From a virus: a stretch of 64,000 nucleotides of DNA. The notes below the pieces were generated by a model, which ran no database searches, had not been told where the DNA came from, and saw only the letters and a list, made by a program, of their open reading frames with translations. Positions 21,757 through 29,736 of this stretch are shown piece by piece; the stretch's first letter is position 1, and the number at the start of each line of letters is the position of its first letter. A program made the translations under genes and the position numbers. The stretch covers positions 1 to 64,000 of IMG/VR virus record IMGVR_UViG_3300034198_008248; one strand, written 5' to 3'.

Positions 21757-22302
21757 ATGAAAACAGATTTCAATTGGGGTGACGATATCATCGATTCCCG
21801 CGACATCATTACTCGCCATGAAGAATTACAAGACGAGTATAATTCTTTAGTGGAAGCACTGGAAGAAGCTAAGGGAGATCTTGATGATTTTCTTCGAGAA
21901 AATGATACTGATCCAGACAGTAAGGATGAGGATGATGATTCGGTTGCGTTTATTAGACGTAGACTTAATGAACTTCATGAAGTTGTCGAAGAAGCACAAG
22001 AAGCTCTAGATCAATTCAATCAGTCCTTTGATAAGGATGAACTTGATCTACTCACTGAAGTAATCTCTCAAGGTGAGGATTCACCTGATTGGTCTTATGG
22101 AGAAGGGTTGATCCACGAATCATACTTTACAGAATATGCAGAACAATTAGCCAATGATGTATGTGAATTTCCTAAAGAATTCCAATCAGGTCAATGGCCA
22201 TTCAATCATATGAAAATTGATTGGGAGTCTGCTGCTCAAGAACTTCAGTCAGATTACTTTGATATTTCTGCGGGTGGCGAAACCTATTGGATAAGGGTAT
22301 GA
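21757..22302 (+). CDS. acidic coiled-coil protein, 181 aa
   Basis: Very acidic (NDTDPDSKDEDDDSVAF near residue 50) with a long helix around EELQDEYNSLVEALEEAKGD. The C-terminal part (GEGLIHESYFTEYAEQLAND) resembles antirestriction-type acidic phage proteins of unknown role. No firm family. Stop overlaps the next ATG. Confidence 0.78.
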   Translation: MKTDFNWGDDIIDSRDIITRHEELQDEYNSLVEALEEAKGDLDDFLRENDTDPDSKDEDDDSVAFIRRRLNELHEVVEEAQEALDQFNQSFDKDELDLLTEVISQGEDSPDWSYGEGLIHESYFTEYAEQLANDVCEFPKEFQSGQWPFNHMKIDWESAAQELQSDYFDISAGGETYWIRV

Positions 22303-22502
22303 GTAAATATACAAACACTATAGTCTCTATAAAAAACAACAAAATGTTAACATTCAATAAAACGGGTGTTGTAAGTGGTTGGGATTCTAAAATTAGAAAA
22401 TATATTGTAGAATTTGATGAAAGTTGGATTGGATGGTATAGTAAAAAGGATTTGAATTTTATTAAAAATGACATACAAAGAACTACCAATCGAAGACCTT
22501 AA
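22299..22502 (+). CDS. hypothetical protein, 67 aa
   Basis: ATG 22299 overlaps the preceding TGA. Reads like a small beta-barrel (VVSGWDSKIRKYIVEFDESW). Overlaps the following gene by 35 nt. Function unknown. Confidence 0.62.
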   Translation: MSKYTNTIVSIKNNKMLTFNKTGVVSGWDSKIRKYIVEFDESWIGWYSKKDLNFIKNDIQRTTNRRP

Positions 22503-22785
22503 GAGTCTGTATTCGGATCGTCCGGGATTTATATTAGCTAGTCAACAACCATCTTCTAAGGAGAGTTGTGAGAAGCTATATAAACAAATTAAGGACGCTA
22601 AGATTTGTGAATACGAACCAGATTTCATTAACGTATCTCATGAGGGTCGTCTGTATGCTTTTGTATACCCCGCTGATGTAGCATTTAAGTCTGCTGATTT
22701 TTACGCTTTTTCTAAGCAAGCGGAAGGTATGTTCTTTGGTATGTTTCAAGTTGATATTTTAAGCGCATTTTTGAAAGAAAACTAA
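22468..22785 (+). CDS. hypothetical protein, 105 aa
   Basis: Starts MTYKELPIEDLKSLYSDRPG. Moderately charged, with no recognised motif. One base separates it from the gene at 22787. Confidence 0.72.
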   Translation: MTYKELPIEDLKSLYSDRPGFILASQQPSSKESCEKLYKQIKDAKICEYEPDFINVSHEGRLYAFVYPADVAFKSADFYAFSKQAEGMFFGMFQVDILSAFLKEN

Positions 22786-22786
22786 T

Positions 22787-23167
22787 ATGGATGAAGATAG
22801 AATGAGTTATGTTGTAGGGTCTATATATGACATGGTGGAAGCATGCAATCTTTCTGATGATATGGAAGAATACGTAGACAAATATAAGGTAGCTGAAATC
22901 TTTTACAAAAGCGGATTATTGAGGGATGATGAATACGATTCAATTTGTGATTACTTCAAAGAAAACGATAGAGTCTTTGAAAGCATCGTAAACAAAACAG
23001 CAGACTTGGATAAAATGTATCAGGATAGACTTGATGCAATCGAATCTTTTTTATTTGGTGGAACTAGTAATGAAGCCATAAGCGGTATCATACAATGGAT
23101 TGAATCACCAGACTGTGATAAAGGAGATTTAATTCGTCTAAAAGAAGCTATTGAAAAATATGTGTAA
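22787..23167 (+). CDS. hypothetical protein, 126 aa
   Basis: Acidic helical protein (MDEDRMSYVVGSIYDMVEAC). No domain recognised. Last gene of the operon from 21734. Confidence 0.75.
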   Translation: MDEDRMSYVVGSIYDMVEACNLSDDMEEYVDKYKVAEIFYKSGLLRDDEYDSICDYFKENDRVFESIVNKTADLDKMYQDRLDAIESFLFGGTSNEAISGIIQWIESPDCDKGDLIRLKEAIEKYV

Positions 23168-23178
23168 CATAAATGATT

Positions 23179-23195
23179 AAACACTAGAATATAAT
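23179..23195 (+). promoter_or_regulatory. AAACACTA promoter with a 40-nt leader
   Basis: AAACACTA, 3 nt, TATAAT, but the ATG (23236) is 40 nt after the -10 box; the leader holds the 34-nt element also found at 42153. Confidence 0.7.
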
Positions 23196-23201
23196 AACTT
23201 C

Positions 23202-23235
23202 ATCGATTTAATAAATTAACTAATCTGACAAACTT
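23202..23235 (+). repeat. 34-nt leader element, copy 1
   Basis: Matches 42153-42186 at 29 of 34 positions and ends in ATCTGACAAACTT immediately before ATG 23236. One of very few real 5' leaders in this window, so a regulatory role is possible. Confidence 0.55.
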
Positions 23236-23685
23236 ATGGAATCACCAAAATACATTTACAATCTCATCGCCTTCTCAGACTCTCATATTAAGGCATGGGA
23301 AGCTCGTAGAGAGAAAGAAAAGGAGTATACAAATCTGATCAATGGTATGACTCAAGATGAAAAGATGGAGTTTGGTAAACGTTGGTGGATTGAAAATAAA
23401 CCAGATCCAACTGATACATATTTCGGTAAAGCTTATCGTGGTTCATTCACCGACTTAGATCTATTGATCAAATGTGTGGAGGATCAAAATGATTGTTATG
23501 GTATCTGTGAATGTTACTATACATATCTTCTGATTGAGAAACACTATCTTAATTGTATTGATGGTATTTGTTGGGGAGACGAGTATCCCGAAGATGGGGA
23601 GATTTGGTATAAGATGGATGAAAACTATCAATACAAAAGAATTCCTAAACCAGACTGTTTCAAACAAACCGTTAGTTTTACATGA
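23236..23685 (+). CDS. hypothetical protein, 149 aa
   Basis: Starts MESPKYIYNLIAFSDSHIKA; Cys-rich acidic middle (CVEDQNDCYGICECYYTYLL near residue 76). One of few genes with a real leader. No family recognised; its stop overlaps ATG 23682. Confidence 0.78.
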   Translation: MESPKYIYNLIAFSDSHIKAWEARREKEKEYTNLINGMTQDEKMEFGKRWWIENKPDPTDTYFGKAYRGSFTDLDLLIKCVEDQNDCYGICECYYTYLLIEKHYLNCIDGICWGDEYPEDGEIWYKMDENYQYKRIPKPDCFKQTVSFT

Positions 23686-23900
23686 AATCCAAATTTTATA
23701 TTCCACCTGATCCTGTGATTTGTATGTATAGTGTGATGAATAAACCACACCTGTTTGCATGTATAATGTATTATTGTGGTCGGAAAGGTTACAAGTATTA
23801 TATCGAAGAAGATAATTTTGGACGTATGCCTAGAATAAACATTAAAATTATTTTAGATACAAAAAGACAATACACATATTTTAAGAAAAGATTTGGTTAA
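23682..23900 (+). CDS. hypothetical protein, 72 aa
   Basis: Basic, Tyr/Cys-containing protein (CIMYYCGRKGYKYYIEEDNF near residue 26). Coupled to the preceding gene; TAA forms part of the next promoter. Function unknown. Confidence 0.7.
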   Translation: MKSKFYIPPDPVICMYSVMNKPHLFACIMYYCGRKGYKYYIEEDNFGRMPRINIKIILDTKRQYTYFKKRFG

Positions 23901-23915
23901 ACACTAAGGTATAAT
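23899..23915 (+). promoter_or_regulatory. AAACACTA promoter
   Basis: AAACACTA, 3 nt, TATAAT; ATG at 23922 at 23 nt. Confidence 0.75.
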
Positions 23916-23921
23916 TTAGAC

Positions 23922-24611
23922 ATGCTTCTCACCACAAACACAAAATTAAAAAAGTCTCTTGATCTTGGATATCTCACATTTGGTATCCATCTTGCTCCTG
24001 AAAAATTATCAGGTTTTAATGTCTGTAAGAATTCCAGTGCTGGTTGTCGTGCTGCGTGTTTGAATACGGCTGGAATGGGTGCTTATTCATCTGTTCAATT
24101 AGCCCGTATCAATAAGACAAAATACTTCTTCACTAATAAGAATGGGTTCATGGAACAACTTATTAAGGAAATTTCTTCAGCTATCAAGAAGTCTTTGAAG
24201 AAGGGTCTTACTCCTTGTTTTAGATTGAATCTCACGAGTGATCTACCTTGGCATAAGATTAAGCATAACGGCATGACTCTTATGGAGATGTTTGATGATG
24301 TTCAATTTTATGATTACACTCCAGATTTTGATCGTATGGTAGAATTCTTGGAGAAGAAGCTTCCTAAAAATTATCATCTAACCTTTTCTAGAAAGGAAGA
24401 TAATGACCTCAAGTGTCAAGCTATTCTTGGAAGTAAGGGAAATGTTGCTATCGTTTTTAATGGTGAACAACCTAAGAAATTTAATGGTAAGCGCATTGTA
24501 AGTGGTGATGATCATGATCTTAGGTTTCTTGATCCGAAGGGTTGCATCGTTGCCTTGAAAGGTAAGCGTCATGCTAAGATTGATAAGACTGGGTTTGCTT
24601 TGACTGTGTAA
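23922..24611 (+). CDS. GP88-like phage protein
   Basis: 229 residues matching the phage GP88 family: TKLKKSLDLGYLTFGIHLAP, SGFNVCKNSSAGCRAACLNT (near 31), RINKTKYFF, FRLNLTSDLPW and VQFYDYTPD. The conserved Cys cluster suggests a metal or redox role, but the family has no established function. The closing RFLDPKGCIVALKGKRHAK segment is also typical. Confidence 0.85.
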   Translation: MLLTTNTKLKKSLDLGYLTFGIHLAPEKLSGFNVCKNSSAGCRAACLNTAGMGAYSSVQLARINKTKYFFTNKNGFMEQLIKEISSAIKKSLKKGLTPCFRLNLTSDLPWHKIKHNGMTLMEMFDDVQFYDYTPDFDRMVEFLEKKLPKNYHLTFSRKEDNDLKCQAILGSKGNVAIVFNGEQPKKFNGKRIVSGDDHDLRFLDPKGCIVALKGKRHAKIDKTGFALTV

Positions 24612-24626
24612 ACACTAAAGTAAGAT
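24610..24626 (+). promoter_or_regulatory. AAACACTA promoter
   Basis: AAACACTA, 3 nt, TAAGAT; ATG at 24633 at 23 nt. Confidence 0.75.
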
Positions 24627-24632
24627 ACACTC

Positions 24633-25037
24633 ATGGCAATTAACTTCTCCCGTTTAGAAGATATTACTAGGGCGATGAAGCCTTTGTATCAATCGGGTAA
24701 GAGTTTCCATACAACTTTCGTATATCATGGATCTAAATTGATTACCATTGGTAATAATTCATATGATAAGCAAAACTTATACTATAAGTTTGGTCAATAC
24801 AAATCCAATAGAACACAAGGAAATTATAAGGCTGGATTGCATTCAGAAATTTCATCCTTGATTCGACTTGGATTGGAGGATTGTTTCCATCTAACCTTTG
24901 TGAATGTGAGACTCAATAATCTAGGAGAAACCGCTATATCAAAACCATGCTCGAATTGCCTAAGAAATTTAAGGGCCGTTGGGTATAAGAATTTGTGGTA
25001 TTATGATGGAGAAAAATACATAAAGGAAAAATACTAA
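24633..25037 (+). CDS. cytidine/deoxycytidylate deaminase-fold protein
   Basis: 134 residues with the zinc-dependent deaminase motifs: GLHSEISSLIRLG (HxE, near 70) and KPCSNCLRNL (PCxxC, near 108). Shorter than typical dCMP deaminases. It could deaminate dCMP to dUMP for ThyX or act on a modified base; the substrate is not decided by sequence. Confidence 0.82.
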   Translation: MAINFSRLEDITRAMKPLYQSGKSFHTTFVYHGSKLITIGNNSYDKQNLYYKFGQYKSNRTQGNYKAGLHSEISSLIRLGLEDCFHLTFVNVRLNNLGETAISKPCSNCLRNLRAVGYKNLWYYDGEKYIKEKY

Positions 25038-25038
25038 C

Positions 25039-25293
25039 ATGAATATTCATAGATACTTTGAGATGTATGATACTGTAGGTTTTCTACATGATGTTTTCTA
25101 TGAGGTAGAATCAGGTAAGATCATACCCAAAGGTTTGGCTACATATAGTGTGATCGATGGTAAAGTTGTAGATCCTATCATCAAACCAAGTGATCCTCTT
25201 AATGAAATAACCTTTACAGCTATCGTTAGTATTATGATAGCGGATGGTGTGATGGATATGGAATCTAATTATCTATTAAACACTAACGAATAA
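25039..25293 (+). CDS. hypothetical protein, 84 aa
   Basis: Starts MNIHRYFEMYDTVGFLHDVF; ends with residues encoded across the next promoter (LLNTNE), so the promoter at 25278 lies inside the gene. Function unknown. Confidence 0.68.
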   Translation: MNIHRYFEMYDTVGFLHDVFYEVESGKIIPKGLATYSVIDGKVVDPIIKPSDPLNEITFTAIVSIMIADGVMDMESNYLLNTNE

Positions 25294-25294
25294 T
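25278..25294 (+). promoter_or_regulatory. AAACACTA promoter inside upstream gene
   Basis: AAACACTA, 3 nt, AATAAT; ATG at 25301 at 23 nt. Confidence 0.72.
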
Positions 25295-25300
25295 GAGAGT

Positions 25301-25615
25301 ATGAAACCACCCGATTGGTATATCAAATTAGTTGATAAAACAAGACCAGCTTTACAGGCATTTAGATTAGATGGAGATCATGTTTATGATATGCCATCAT
25401 GTTTTTTATATATGAGTGATGGGGATGATTGGTACGATTGGGATGATGGTGTGTGTAATATCCCAGTCTATAATGTATCATGGACCTGTCATGTGTTGGT
25501 TGCACAAGACGAAGATTGTAAACTATTTCCAATCTGGAAAGGTGAAATGACACCCAAAAGAGAAAGCATGTTGAGAGAATTCCAACTACGGTTTTCTGAA
25601 AGTGGAGATTTTTAA
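25301..25615 (+). CDS. hypothetical protein, 104 aa
   Basis: Acidic, Trp-rich protein (MSDGDDWYDWDDGVCNIPVY near residue 38). No recognised domain. One base from the next gene. Confidence 0.73.
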   Translation: MKPPDWYIKLVDKTRPALQAFRLDGDHVYDMPSCFLYMSDGDDWYDWDDGVCNIPVYNVSWTCHVLVAQDEDCKLFPIWKGEMTPKRESMLREFQLRFSESGDF

Positions 25616-25616
25616 T

Positions 25617-25829
25617 ATGAAAAAACTAATCAATCTATTCTATAAACTAACCACAAAGGATTTCGATCAGAAGATTCAATCTGCTCGTAAAACTACTAAT
25701 ATGATCATCTCTTCAACCAATGGATCTATCTCTCATTTCTATAATGAGCAAGGTCAAAAGATTCGTGGTTGGGAAGGTAAAACATATAAGTTTACTAATC
25801 AACATCCACTAATTACAAAGTATCAATAA
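25617..25829 (+). CDS. hypothetical protein, 70 aa
   Basis: ATG 25617; the open frame upstream to 25602 adds only MEIFN. Lysine-rich (MKKLINLFYKLTTKDFDQKI). Function unknown. Confidence 0.68.
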   Translation: MKKLINLFYKLTTKDFDQKIQSARKTTNMIISSTNGSISHFYNEQGQKIRGWEGKTYKFTNQHPLITKYQ

Positions 25830-25845
25830 AACACTAAGATATACT
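25829..25845 (+). promoter_or_regulatory. AAACACTA promoter
   Basis: AAACACTA, 3 nt, TATACT; ATG at 25852 at 23 nt. Confidence 0.75.
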
Positions 25846-25851
25846 AACGAT

Positions 25852-26385
25852 ATGACAACGACAACTAATCCCCTAAGTGCTGAAGCTATTCGCAACAAAA
25901 TCCTTTCTTGTAAGGGTCAATTTGTAAAAGCATCATGGAAAAGCAATCCTACACCTGCTGCTTCTTTTAAGAAAGAAGGTGTTATCCTTGAGAAACACAC
26001 AGTTGCCGTGGTGCAAGCTGGTGTAAATTATGCTAATCTTTCTGCTGTGAAGGAAGGAATTGCATCTGGTGAACGTGGTGAAGTTGGTGAACTACCATGG
26101 GGGTCGTGGTATGTGGACAAATTGACAAAGAAATCATGGTTTCCTCATGTCATCGAACATAAGGATAATCTTTATCTTCGTCTTTATCCATCCCAAGCTA
26201 ATAATCATATTCCAAAGTCTGTGTATTATGTAAACGGTGAGATTGTTGATAAGGCTAAGTTTGCTGAGTATCTTCCCCCATCAGAAGCTAAGAAACTTCT
26301 TAGTCCTACTGATGAAGATCGTCCTCTATGCTTCACCATCAAGGCTGATAATATCCTTGATATACCGGAAGACGTTGAAGGATGA
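25852..26385 (+). CDS. conserved phage hypothetical protein, 177 aa
   Basis: N-terminal section LSCKGQFVKASWKSNPTPAA near residue 17, then GELPWGSWYVDK and YLRLYPSQANNHIPKSVYYV, ending in a PLCFTIKADNIL strand. The pattern recalls a conserved large-phage family, but I cannot assign a function. Confidence 0.78.
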   Translation: MTTTTNPLSAEAIRNKILSCKGQFVKASWKSNPTPAASFKKEGVILEKHTVAVVQAGVNYANLSAVKEGIASGERGEVGELPWGSWYVDKLTKKSWFPHVIEHKDNLYLRLYPSQANNHIPKSVYYVNGEIVDKAKFAEYLPPSEAKKLLSPTDEDRPLCFTIKADNILDIPEDVEG

Positions 26386-26401
26386 AACACTAACATAAAC
26401 T
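26385..26401 (+). promoter_or_regulatory. AAACACTA promoter
   Basis: AAACACTA, 3 nt, TAAACT; ATG at 26408 at 23 nt. TGA of the previous gene overlaps the motif. Confidence 0.75.
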
Positions 26402-26407
26402 CACACC

Positions 26408-26926
26408 ATGATCGAGTTCAAAGTTGAGACTATCCTAGAAGATGATTGTAGTTGGGAAAACCTTCTAGTAAAAACACCTGATAAAGATTGGCATGATGCT
26501 GAACTTACTTATGGTGTGGGAACTGAATCAGAAGTTCGAAACATCCTTCGTAATATCTCGTATTGTGAAAGTGTTCGTAAATCATTCAACGGATTTCTGA
26601 AATCTATTAATGAGAAATTTGGTCAATTCGAAAGGGTTGAGAATTCTTTTATGTCTTATGACACTCCCTATGGTCTATCTTTGGATGGTGTGATTGTAAT
26701 CGCATCAGAAAACTTCTTAAAGTTCGAAGTTGGTTACGAAACGTATGAATCTTATGGTTATTGGGAACCACCATCTTCTGATTTTAAAGAATATTCCAAA
26801 CACAATGGATTTATCCCTGCTCTTAGGGATGCTCTTGGTCTTTATATGATGGATTGGTTTACTAAGAAACAAGAGTCTGATATGGAACAAGCTTATAAGG
26901 ATAATCCTGAAGAATATATTGATTAA
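26408..26926 (+). CDS. hypothetical protein, 172 aa
   Basis: Acidic globular protein with FEVGYETYESYGYWEPPSSD near residue 105. No family recognised. Confidence 0.78.
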   Translation: MIEFKVETILEDDCSWENLLVKTPDKDWHDAELTYGVGTESEVRNILRNISYCESVRKSFNGFLKSINEKFGQFERVENSFMSYDTPYGLSLDGVIVIASENFLKFEVGYETYESYGYWEPPSSDFKEYSKHNGFIPALRDALGLYMMDWFTKKQESDMEQAYKDNPEEYID

Positions 26927-26941
26927 ACACTAGAATAAAAT
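26925..26941 (+). promoter_or_regulatory. AAACACTA promoter
   Basis: AAACACTA, 3 nt, TAAAAT; ATG at 26948 at 23 nt. Confidence 0.75.
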
Positions 26942-26947
26942 AACAAT

Positions 26948-27145
26948 ATGAGTAATAATACTACAACATCATCTGGAGGCATTGGATTTGTAGGTCTTTT
27001 GACTGTGCTTTTCATTGGCCTAAAACTTACGGGATATATTGCATGGTCATGGTGGTGGGTTCTATCCCCCATTTGGATTAGCTTTGCTTTGGTTCTGTTG
27101 ATCATTGCGATTGCTCTAATCATTGCTTTCACGGTAGGAAAATAA
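26948..27145 (+). CDS. small membrane protein, 65 aa
   Basis: Two hydrophobic helices: IGFVGLLTVLFIGLKLTGYI and ISFALVLLIIAIALIIAF. Short Ser/Thr/Asn-rich N-terminus. Membrane location is clear; role unknown. Confidence 0.78.
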   Translation: MSNNTTTSSGGIGFVGLLTVLFIGLKLTGYIAWSWWWVLSPIWISFALVLLIIAIALIIAFTVGK

Positions 27146-27151
27146 ACGATT

Positions 27152-27168
27152 AAACACTAAACTAAAAT
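27152..27168 (+). promoter_or_regulatory. AAACACTA promoter
   Basis: AAACACTA, 3 nt, TAAAAT; ATG at 27175 at 23 nt. Confidence 0.75.
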
Positions 27169-27174
27169 AACGGT

Positions 27175-27591
27175 ATGGAAACTGAAACAGAAAAGAAGTC
27201 GGTCGCTAAACAAGTCGTAGTGAATGTTAGCGAAGAACAAAAGGCAACACTTCAAAAGTTGAAGGAAGATTATAACCTTACTGATAAAGGTGTAATCACT
27301 CTTCTCCTAGAAGTAGCATTCAACAATCAAGTAGGGCTTATGCCTGATGATAATGGTGATCCACAAGAAGTGGATACCTTTGCCATCGTGGTAGATGGTC
27401 TTAATCTTGCTAAGAAGGTTAAGGTTGAGAAGGTGGTTCTTACAGAAGAAGAAAAGGCTGCTGCTAAGGAAGCTAAGAAGCAAGAGCGTCTTCGTAAGAA
27501 GTTGGCTGAACTTACTGCACAACTTAAGGCAGAAGTATCAGGAAGTTCTGATGATTCAGATGTCGAGACTGTGGTGGAAATCGGCGTCTAA
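27175..27591 (+). CDS. hypothetical protein with Lys/Glu-rich C-terminus
   Basis: 138 residues. An N-terminal VVNVSEEQKATLQKLKEDYN helix resembles small DNA-binding folds, followed by a long Lys/Glu/Ala coiled coil (EEEKAAAKEAKKQERLRKKL). Terminated by a strong hairpin. Function unknown. Confidence 0.78.
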   Translation: METETEKKSVAKQVVVNVSEEQKATLQKLKEDYNLTDKGVITLLLEVAFNNQVGLMPDDNGDPQEVDTFAIVVDGLNLAKKVKVEKVVLTEEEKAAAKEAKKQERLRKKLAELTAQLKAEVSGSSDDSDVETVVEIGV

Positions 27592-27601
27592 AGGTGGGAT
27601 G

Positions 27602-27638
27602 GAGGGGTTTAGTAGGTTCTATCCCTACTAAACCCCTC
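27602..27638 (+). terminator. 15-bp hairpin
   Basis: GAGGGGTTTAGTAGG pairs perfectly with CCTACTAAACCCCTC around 7 nt, just after the stop at 27591. Strong terminator candidate, though followed by GGGGTT rather than T. Confidence 0.65.
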
Positions 27639-27652
27639 GGGGTTGTATAATT

Positions 27653-27994
27653 ATGAATTCAATAATAAATATTTTAGGTGGATTTCGAATCATTATTGGA
27701 TTACTATTTTTGGCTTTTGGGTGTTTCTTGGATTTTAGTCTGGGAGGCTTTGGTACATGCCTAAGATTCATTAGTGGTCTTGGTGGTGCTTATTTAATCC
27801 TTGGACATACTAGAAACGGTCTAGGATATGTCTTAGGTATGATTGTTGGTCTTATTGGATACTCATGGGCTATCAGGTCTGGTAGTCTATCTGTATTTGA
27901 TATGTTTTATGTGGAAGGATTCGCTAAATTCGCCACTCGAATCGTGTGCGCTTTTATGTTTATTCTTGGATTGAAAGACGTTAAAGAAAACTGA
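27653..27994 (+). CDS. polytopic membrane protein, 113 aa
   Basis: Three to four hydrophobic helices, for example FRIIIGLLFLAFGCFLDFSL and VLGMIVGLIGYSWAI. Short charged C-terminus. No AAACACTA promoter upstream; lies 14 nt after the hairpin. Role unknown. Confidence 0.75.
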   Translation: MNSIINILGGFRIIIGLLFLAFGCFLDFSLGGFGTCLRFISGLGGAYLILGHTRNGLGYVLGMIVGLIGYSWAIRSGSLSVFDMFYVEGFAKFATRIVCAFMFILGLKDVKEN

Positions 27995-27996
27995 TG

Positions 27997-28013
27997 AAAC
28001 ACTAACTCACAAT
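27997..28013 (+). promoter_or_regulatory. AAACACTA promoter
   Basis: AAACACTA, 3 nt, CACAAT; ATG at 28020 at 23 nt. Confidence 0.75.
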
Positions 28014-28019
28014 CCTAAT

Positions 28020-28343
28020 ATGGCTGCTACTTATTGCACTATTACAGAATTGGAAATGGATGCTCTTCTAAAGCATGATAAAGGCTGGAGCAAAACCATT
28101 AAGGGTAATGAATATGTATACGCTTATCAAACTAAAAAGAATCCAAATATCAGTCTATTTGTTTACTCTTCAATTTCTCCTAATGGTGTATCGAAGAAGT
28201 GCGGTACTGATGCTGTCAGGATATGTGCGGTTAATACAGTAACAAACAAAGGTATCCTTAAAACAAAAAGAATCAATAGAGTTCCCGGTTGGGATGTTAG
28301 GCTCAAGGAAAGAGTTATGGATATGTTGAACCAAATCTTTTGA
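28020..28343 (+). CDS. hypothetical protein, 107 aa
   Basis: Contains YVYAYQTKKNPNISLFVYSS near residue 35 and CGTDAVRICAVNT near 62. The C-DAIRV-like segment recalls a conserved phage family of unknown function. One base from the next gene. Confidence 0.75.
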   Translation: MAATYCTITELEMDALLKHDKGWSKTIKGNEYVYAYQTKKNPNISLFVYSSISPNGVSKKCGTDAVRICAVNTVTNKGILKTKRINRVPGWDVRLKERVMDMLNQIF

Positions 28344-28344
28344 T

Positions 28345-28716
28345 ATGAACTTCAGAACAATATCTGATTTCCCTCAATGGGTTCATGATTATAATCATTA
28401 TCAATCACGTAAAGGTTGGCCTAAAGAATATCAACCTATCGCTGATGAGATCTATAAGAAAGCAGATGAAATAGCTGAAAGGATTAAATCATCCAAACCA
28501 TCATCTCCATACTCTCTAGGAGAGATCAATAATAAGATGGGAGCTAGAGAGGACTATTACGAATCATATCCAGTCTTCGCTTGTTGTGAAGGTTATAGAC
28601 CAGATGATTGGGATTATGTATATGATTCCCAAATTGGATATGAATTTTCTAGGGGTGGATTGAGAGAAGCTAAGATCGGAAATTGGTATTTTCTTCTTGG
28701 ATTCGATTTTGATTGA
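28345..28716 (+). CDS. hypothetical protein, 123 aa
   Basis: Starts MNFRTISDFPQWVHDYNHYQ; aromatic, acidic C-terminus. No family recognised. Confidence 0.75.
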   Translation: MNFRTISDFPQWVHDYNHYQSRKGWPKEYQPIADEIYKKADEIAERIKSSKPSSPYSLGEINNKMGAREDYYESYPVFACCEGYRPDDWDYVYDSQIGYEFSRGGLREAKIGNWYFLLGFDFD

Positions 28717-28718
28717 TG

Positions 28719-28735
28719 AAACACTAAAGTAAACT
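28719..28735 (+). promoter_or_regulatory. AAACACTA promoter
   Basis: AAACACTA, 3 nt, TAAACT; ATG at 28742 at 23 nt. Confidence 0.75.
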
Positions 28736-28741
28736 ACTGAC

Positions 28742-28909
28742 ATGAAGCAATACATCGTAACAATGAAATTTAATGTCTTTATCAATGCTGAAGATGAAGA
28801 TGATCTCAATGATAAGATCATGGATATGGAATGTGTATTCAATGAAGAGGATGGATCAGTTTACGACAATGAATTGATTGATATTGACACTGAAGAATAT
28901 GTAGGATAA
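28742..28909 (+). CDS. hypothetical acidic protein, 55 aa
   Basis: Promoter-defined ATG; MKQYIVTMKFNVFINAEDED, then strongly acidic. No domain recognised. Confidence 0.68.
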   Translation: MKQYIVTMKFNVFINAEDEDDLNDKIMDMECVFNEEDGSVYDNELIDIDTEEYVG

Positions 28910-28921
28910 CTAAAAATCAAT

Positions 28922-29040
28922 GGCCGTATGATGAAAAGGTAAACATCGCAGACTTTCTAATAGGGTATAAGTGAAATATATTATACCTTGTCGAAAATCT
29001 GCCGCCGAAAGGCTTCCCGGTTCGAGTCCGGGTGCGGTCA
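28922..29040 (+). tRNA. class II tRNA interrupted in the anticodon loop
   Basis: Acceptor GGCCGTA/TGCGGTC (two G-U) then A, D arm ATG-10-CAT, anticodon stem GCAGA/TCTGC (28948-28952 with 28998-29002), a long variable arm with GCC GAAA GGC and T arm CCCGG TTCGAGT CCGGG. The anticodon loop is 45 nt instead of 7 and contains a 10-bp hairpin (28961-28970 with 28981-28990). The class II arm suggests Ser or Leu. An octamer-like ACTAAAAA at 28909 puts position 1 at +1. Confidence 0.7.
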
Positions 29041-29051
29041 GAAACAGGAAA

Positions 29052-29711
29052 TCACACTACTTCCACGTAGTCTGTTTTGGATGACTCTAATTTAGAGTTA
29101 ACTAAATGTGTGATAATATCAAGATATTTTTGTGAAGTAGAAGGCTTAACGTATTTGTGTTGAGAAGTATCGATAATACATAATTCGATACCTTTCTCTA
29201 AACAAGCCTGAAATTTTCTATTATCATTGTTTTGGATTTGATTTAGCTTATCTTCACCATATATTGGTTCATAATGGAATATTCCATTAAGTTCAAAGGC
29301 TAATTTTAGGGATGGTATATAAATATCAAGCTCAGAATTAATGGTGGTTTTGTTCGAATATAGAATTTCTAGTTCTAGATATAACACAGTTAATTGTTCT
29401 TCTAACCATTTTTCTAACTTACTTCTGCGATTACCCTTTGTTTTGTGAGTGTTGTTATATGTAGCAGAGCAAGATCTAGAACAAAAATTTTTAGGGGTTC
29501 TCGTAACCTCGCTATAATGTTTCATAAAAAAACAACCACAACTTTCACACGAAACTTCTATTCTTGGGCTTTTTCCTTGTCCCAATAATCTGCATTCCAG
29601 CGAACAATAATTATTCCTATTATGGATTTTCTTTTTACTCCTCCGATTCTTCCATTGGTCATATGAAACTTCGAATTCTTCATTACACCTATCACAATTA
29701 AGCATCTTCAT
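29052..29711 (-). CDS. homing endonuclease-like protein (Vsr/PD-(D/E)XK type)
   Basis: 219 residues. Two zinc knuckle pairs (CDRCNEEF with CSLEC; CESCGCFF with CSRSC) precede a nuclease domain: KLEKWLEEQLTVLYLELEIL, then SELDIYIPSLKLAFELNGIF (acidic active-site residues) and HYEPIYGEDK. This resembles the Vsr-like nuclease type of free-standing homing endonucleases. It abuts the interrupted tRNA, and T-arm sequence is duplicated on its far side at 29737. Confidence 0.78.
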   Translation of the reverse strand: MKMLNCDRCNEEFEVSYDQWKNRRSKKKIHNRNNYCSLECRLLGQGKSPRIEVSCESCGCFFMKHYSEVTRTPKNFCSRSCSATYNNTHKTKGNRRSKLEKWLEEQLTVLYLELEILYSNKTTINSELDIYIPSLKLAFELNGIFHYEPIYGEDKLNQIQNNDNRKFQACLEKGIELCIIDTSQHKYVKPSTSQKYLDIITHLVNSKLESSKTDYVEVV

Positions 29712-29716
29712 AATAC

Positions 29717-29724
29717 TATTTAGT
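29717..29724 (-). promoter_or_regulatory. T4-late-like octamer ACTAAATA
   Basis: ACTAAATA on the minus strand, 5 nt before ATG 29711. Confidence 0.55.
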
Positions 29725-29736
29725 CTAAAAGTGTAT

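Noticed and set aside
28953-28997. Archaeal-type bulge-helix-bulge intron in the tRNA
   Set aside because: The hairpin does not show the two 3-nt bulges flanking a 4-bp helix.
28922-29040. Amber suppressor tRNA (CTA) reading of the interrupted tRNA
   Set aside because: The CTA triplet is not at position 34-36 of any 7-nt loop, and phage genes here use TAG as a normal stop.
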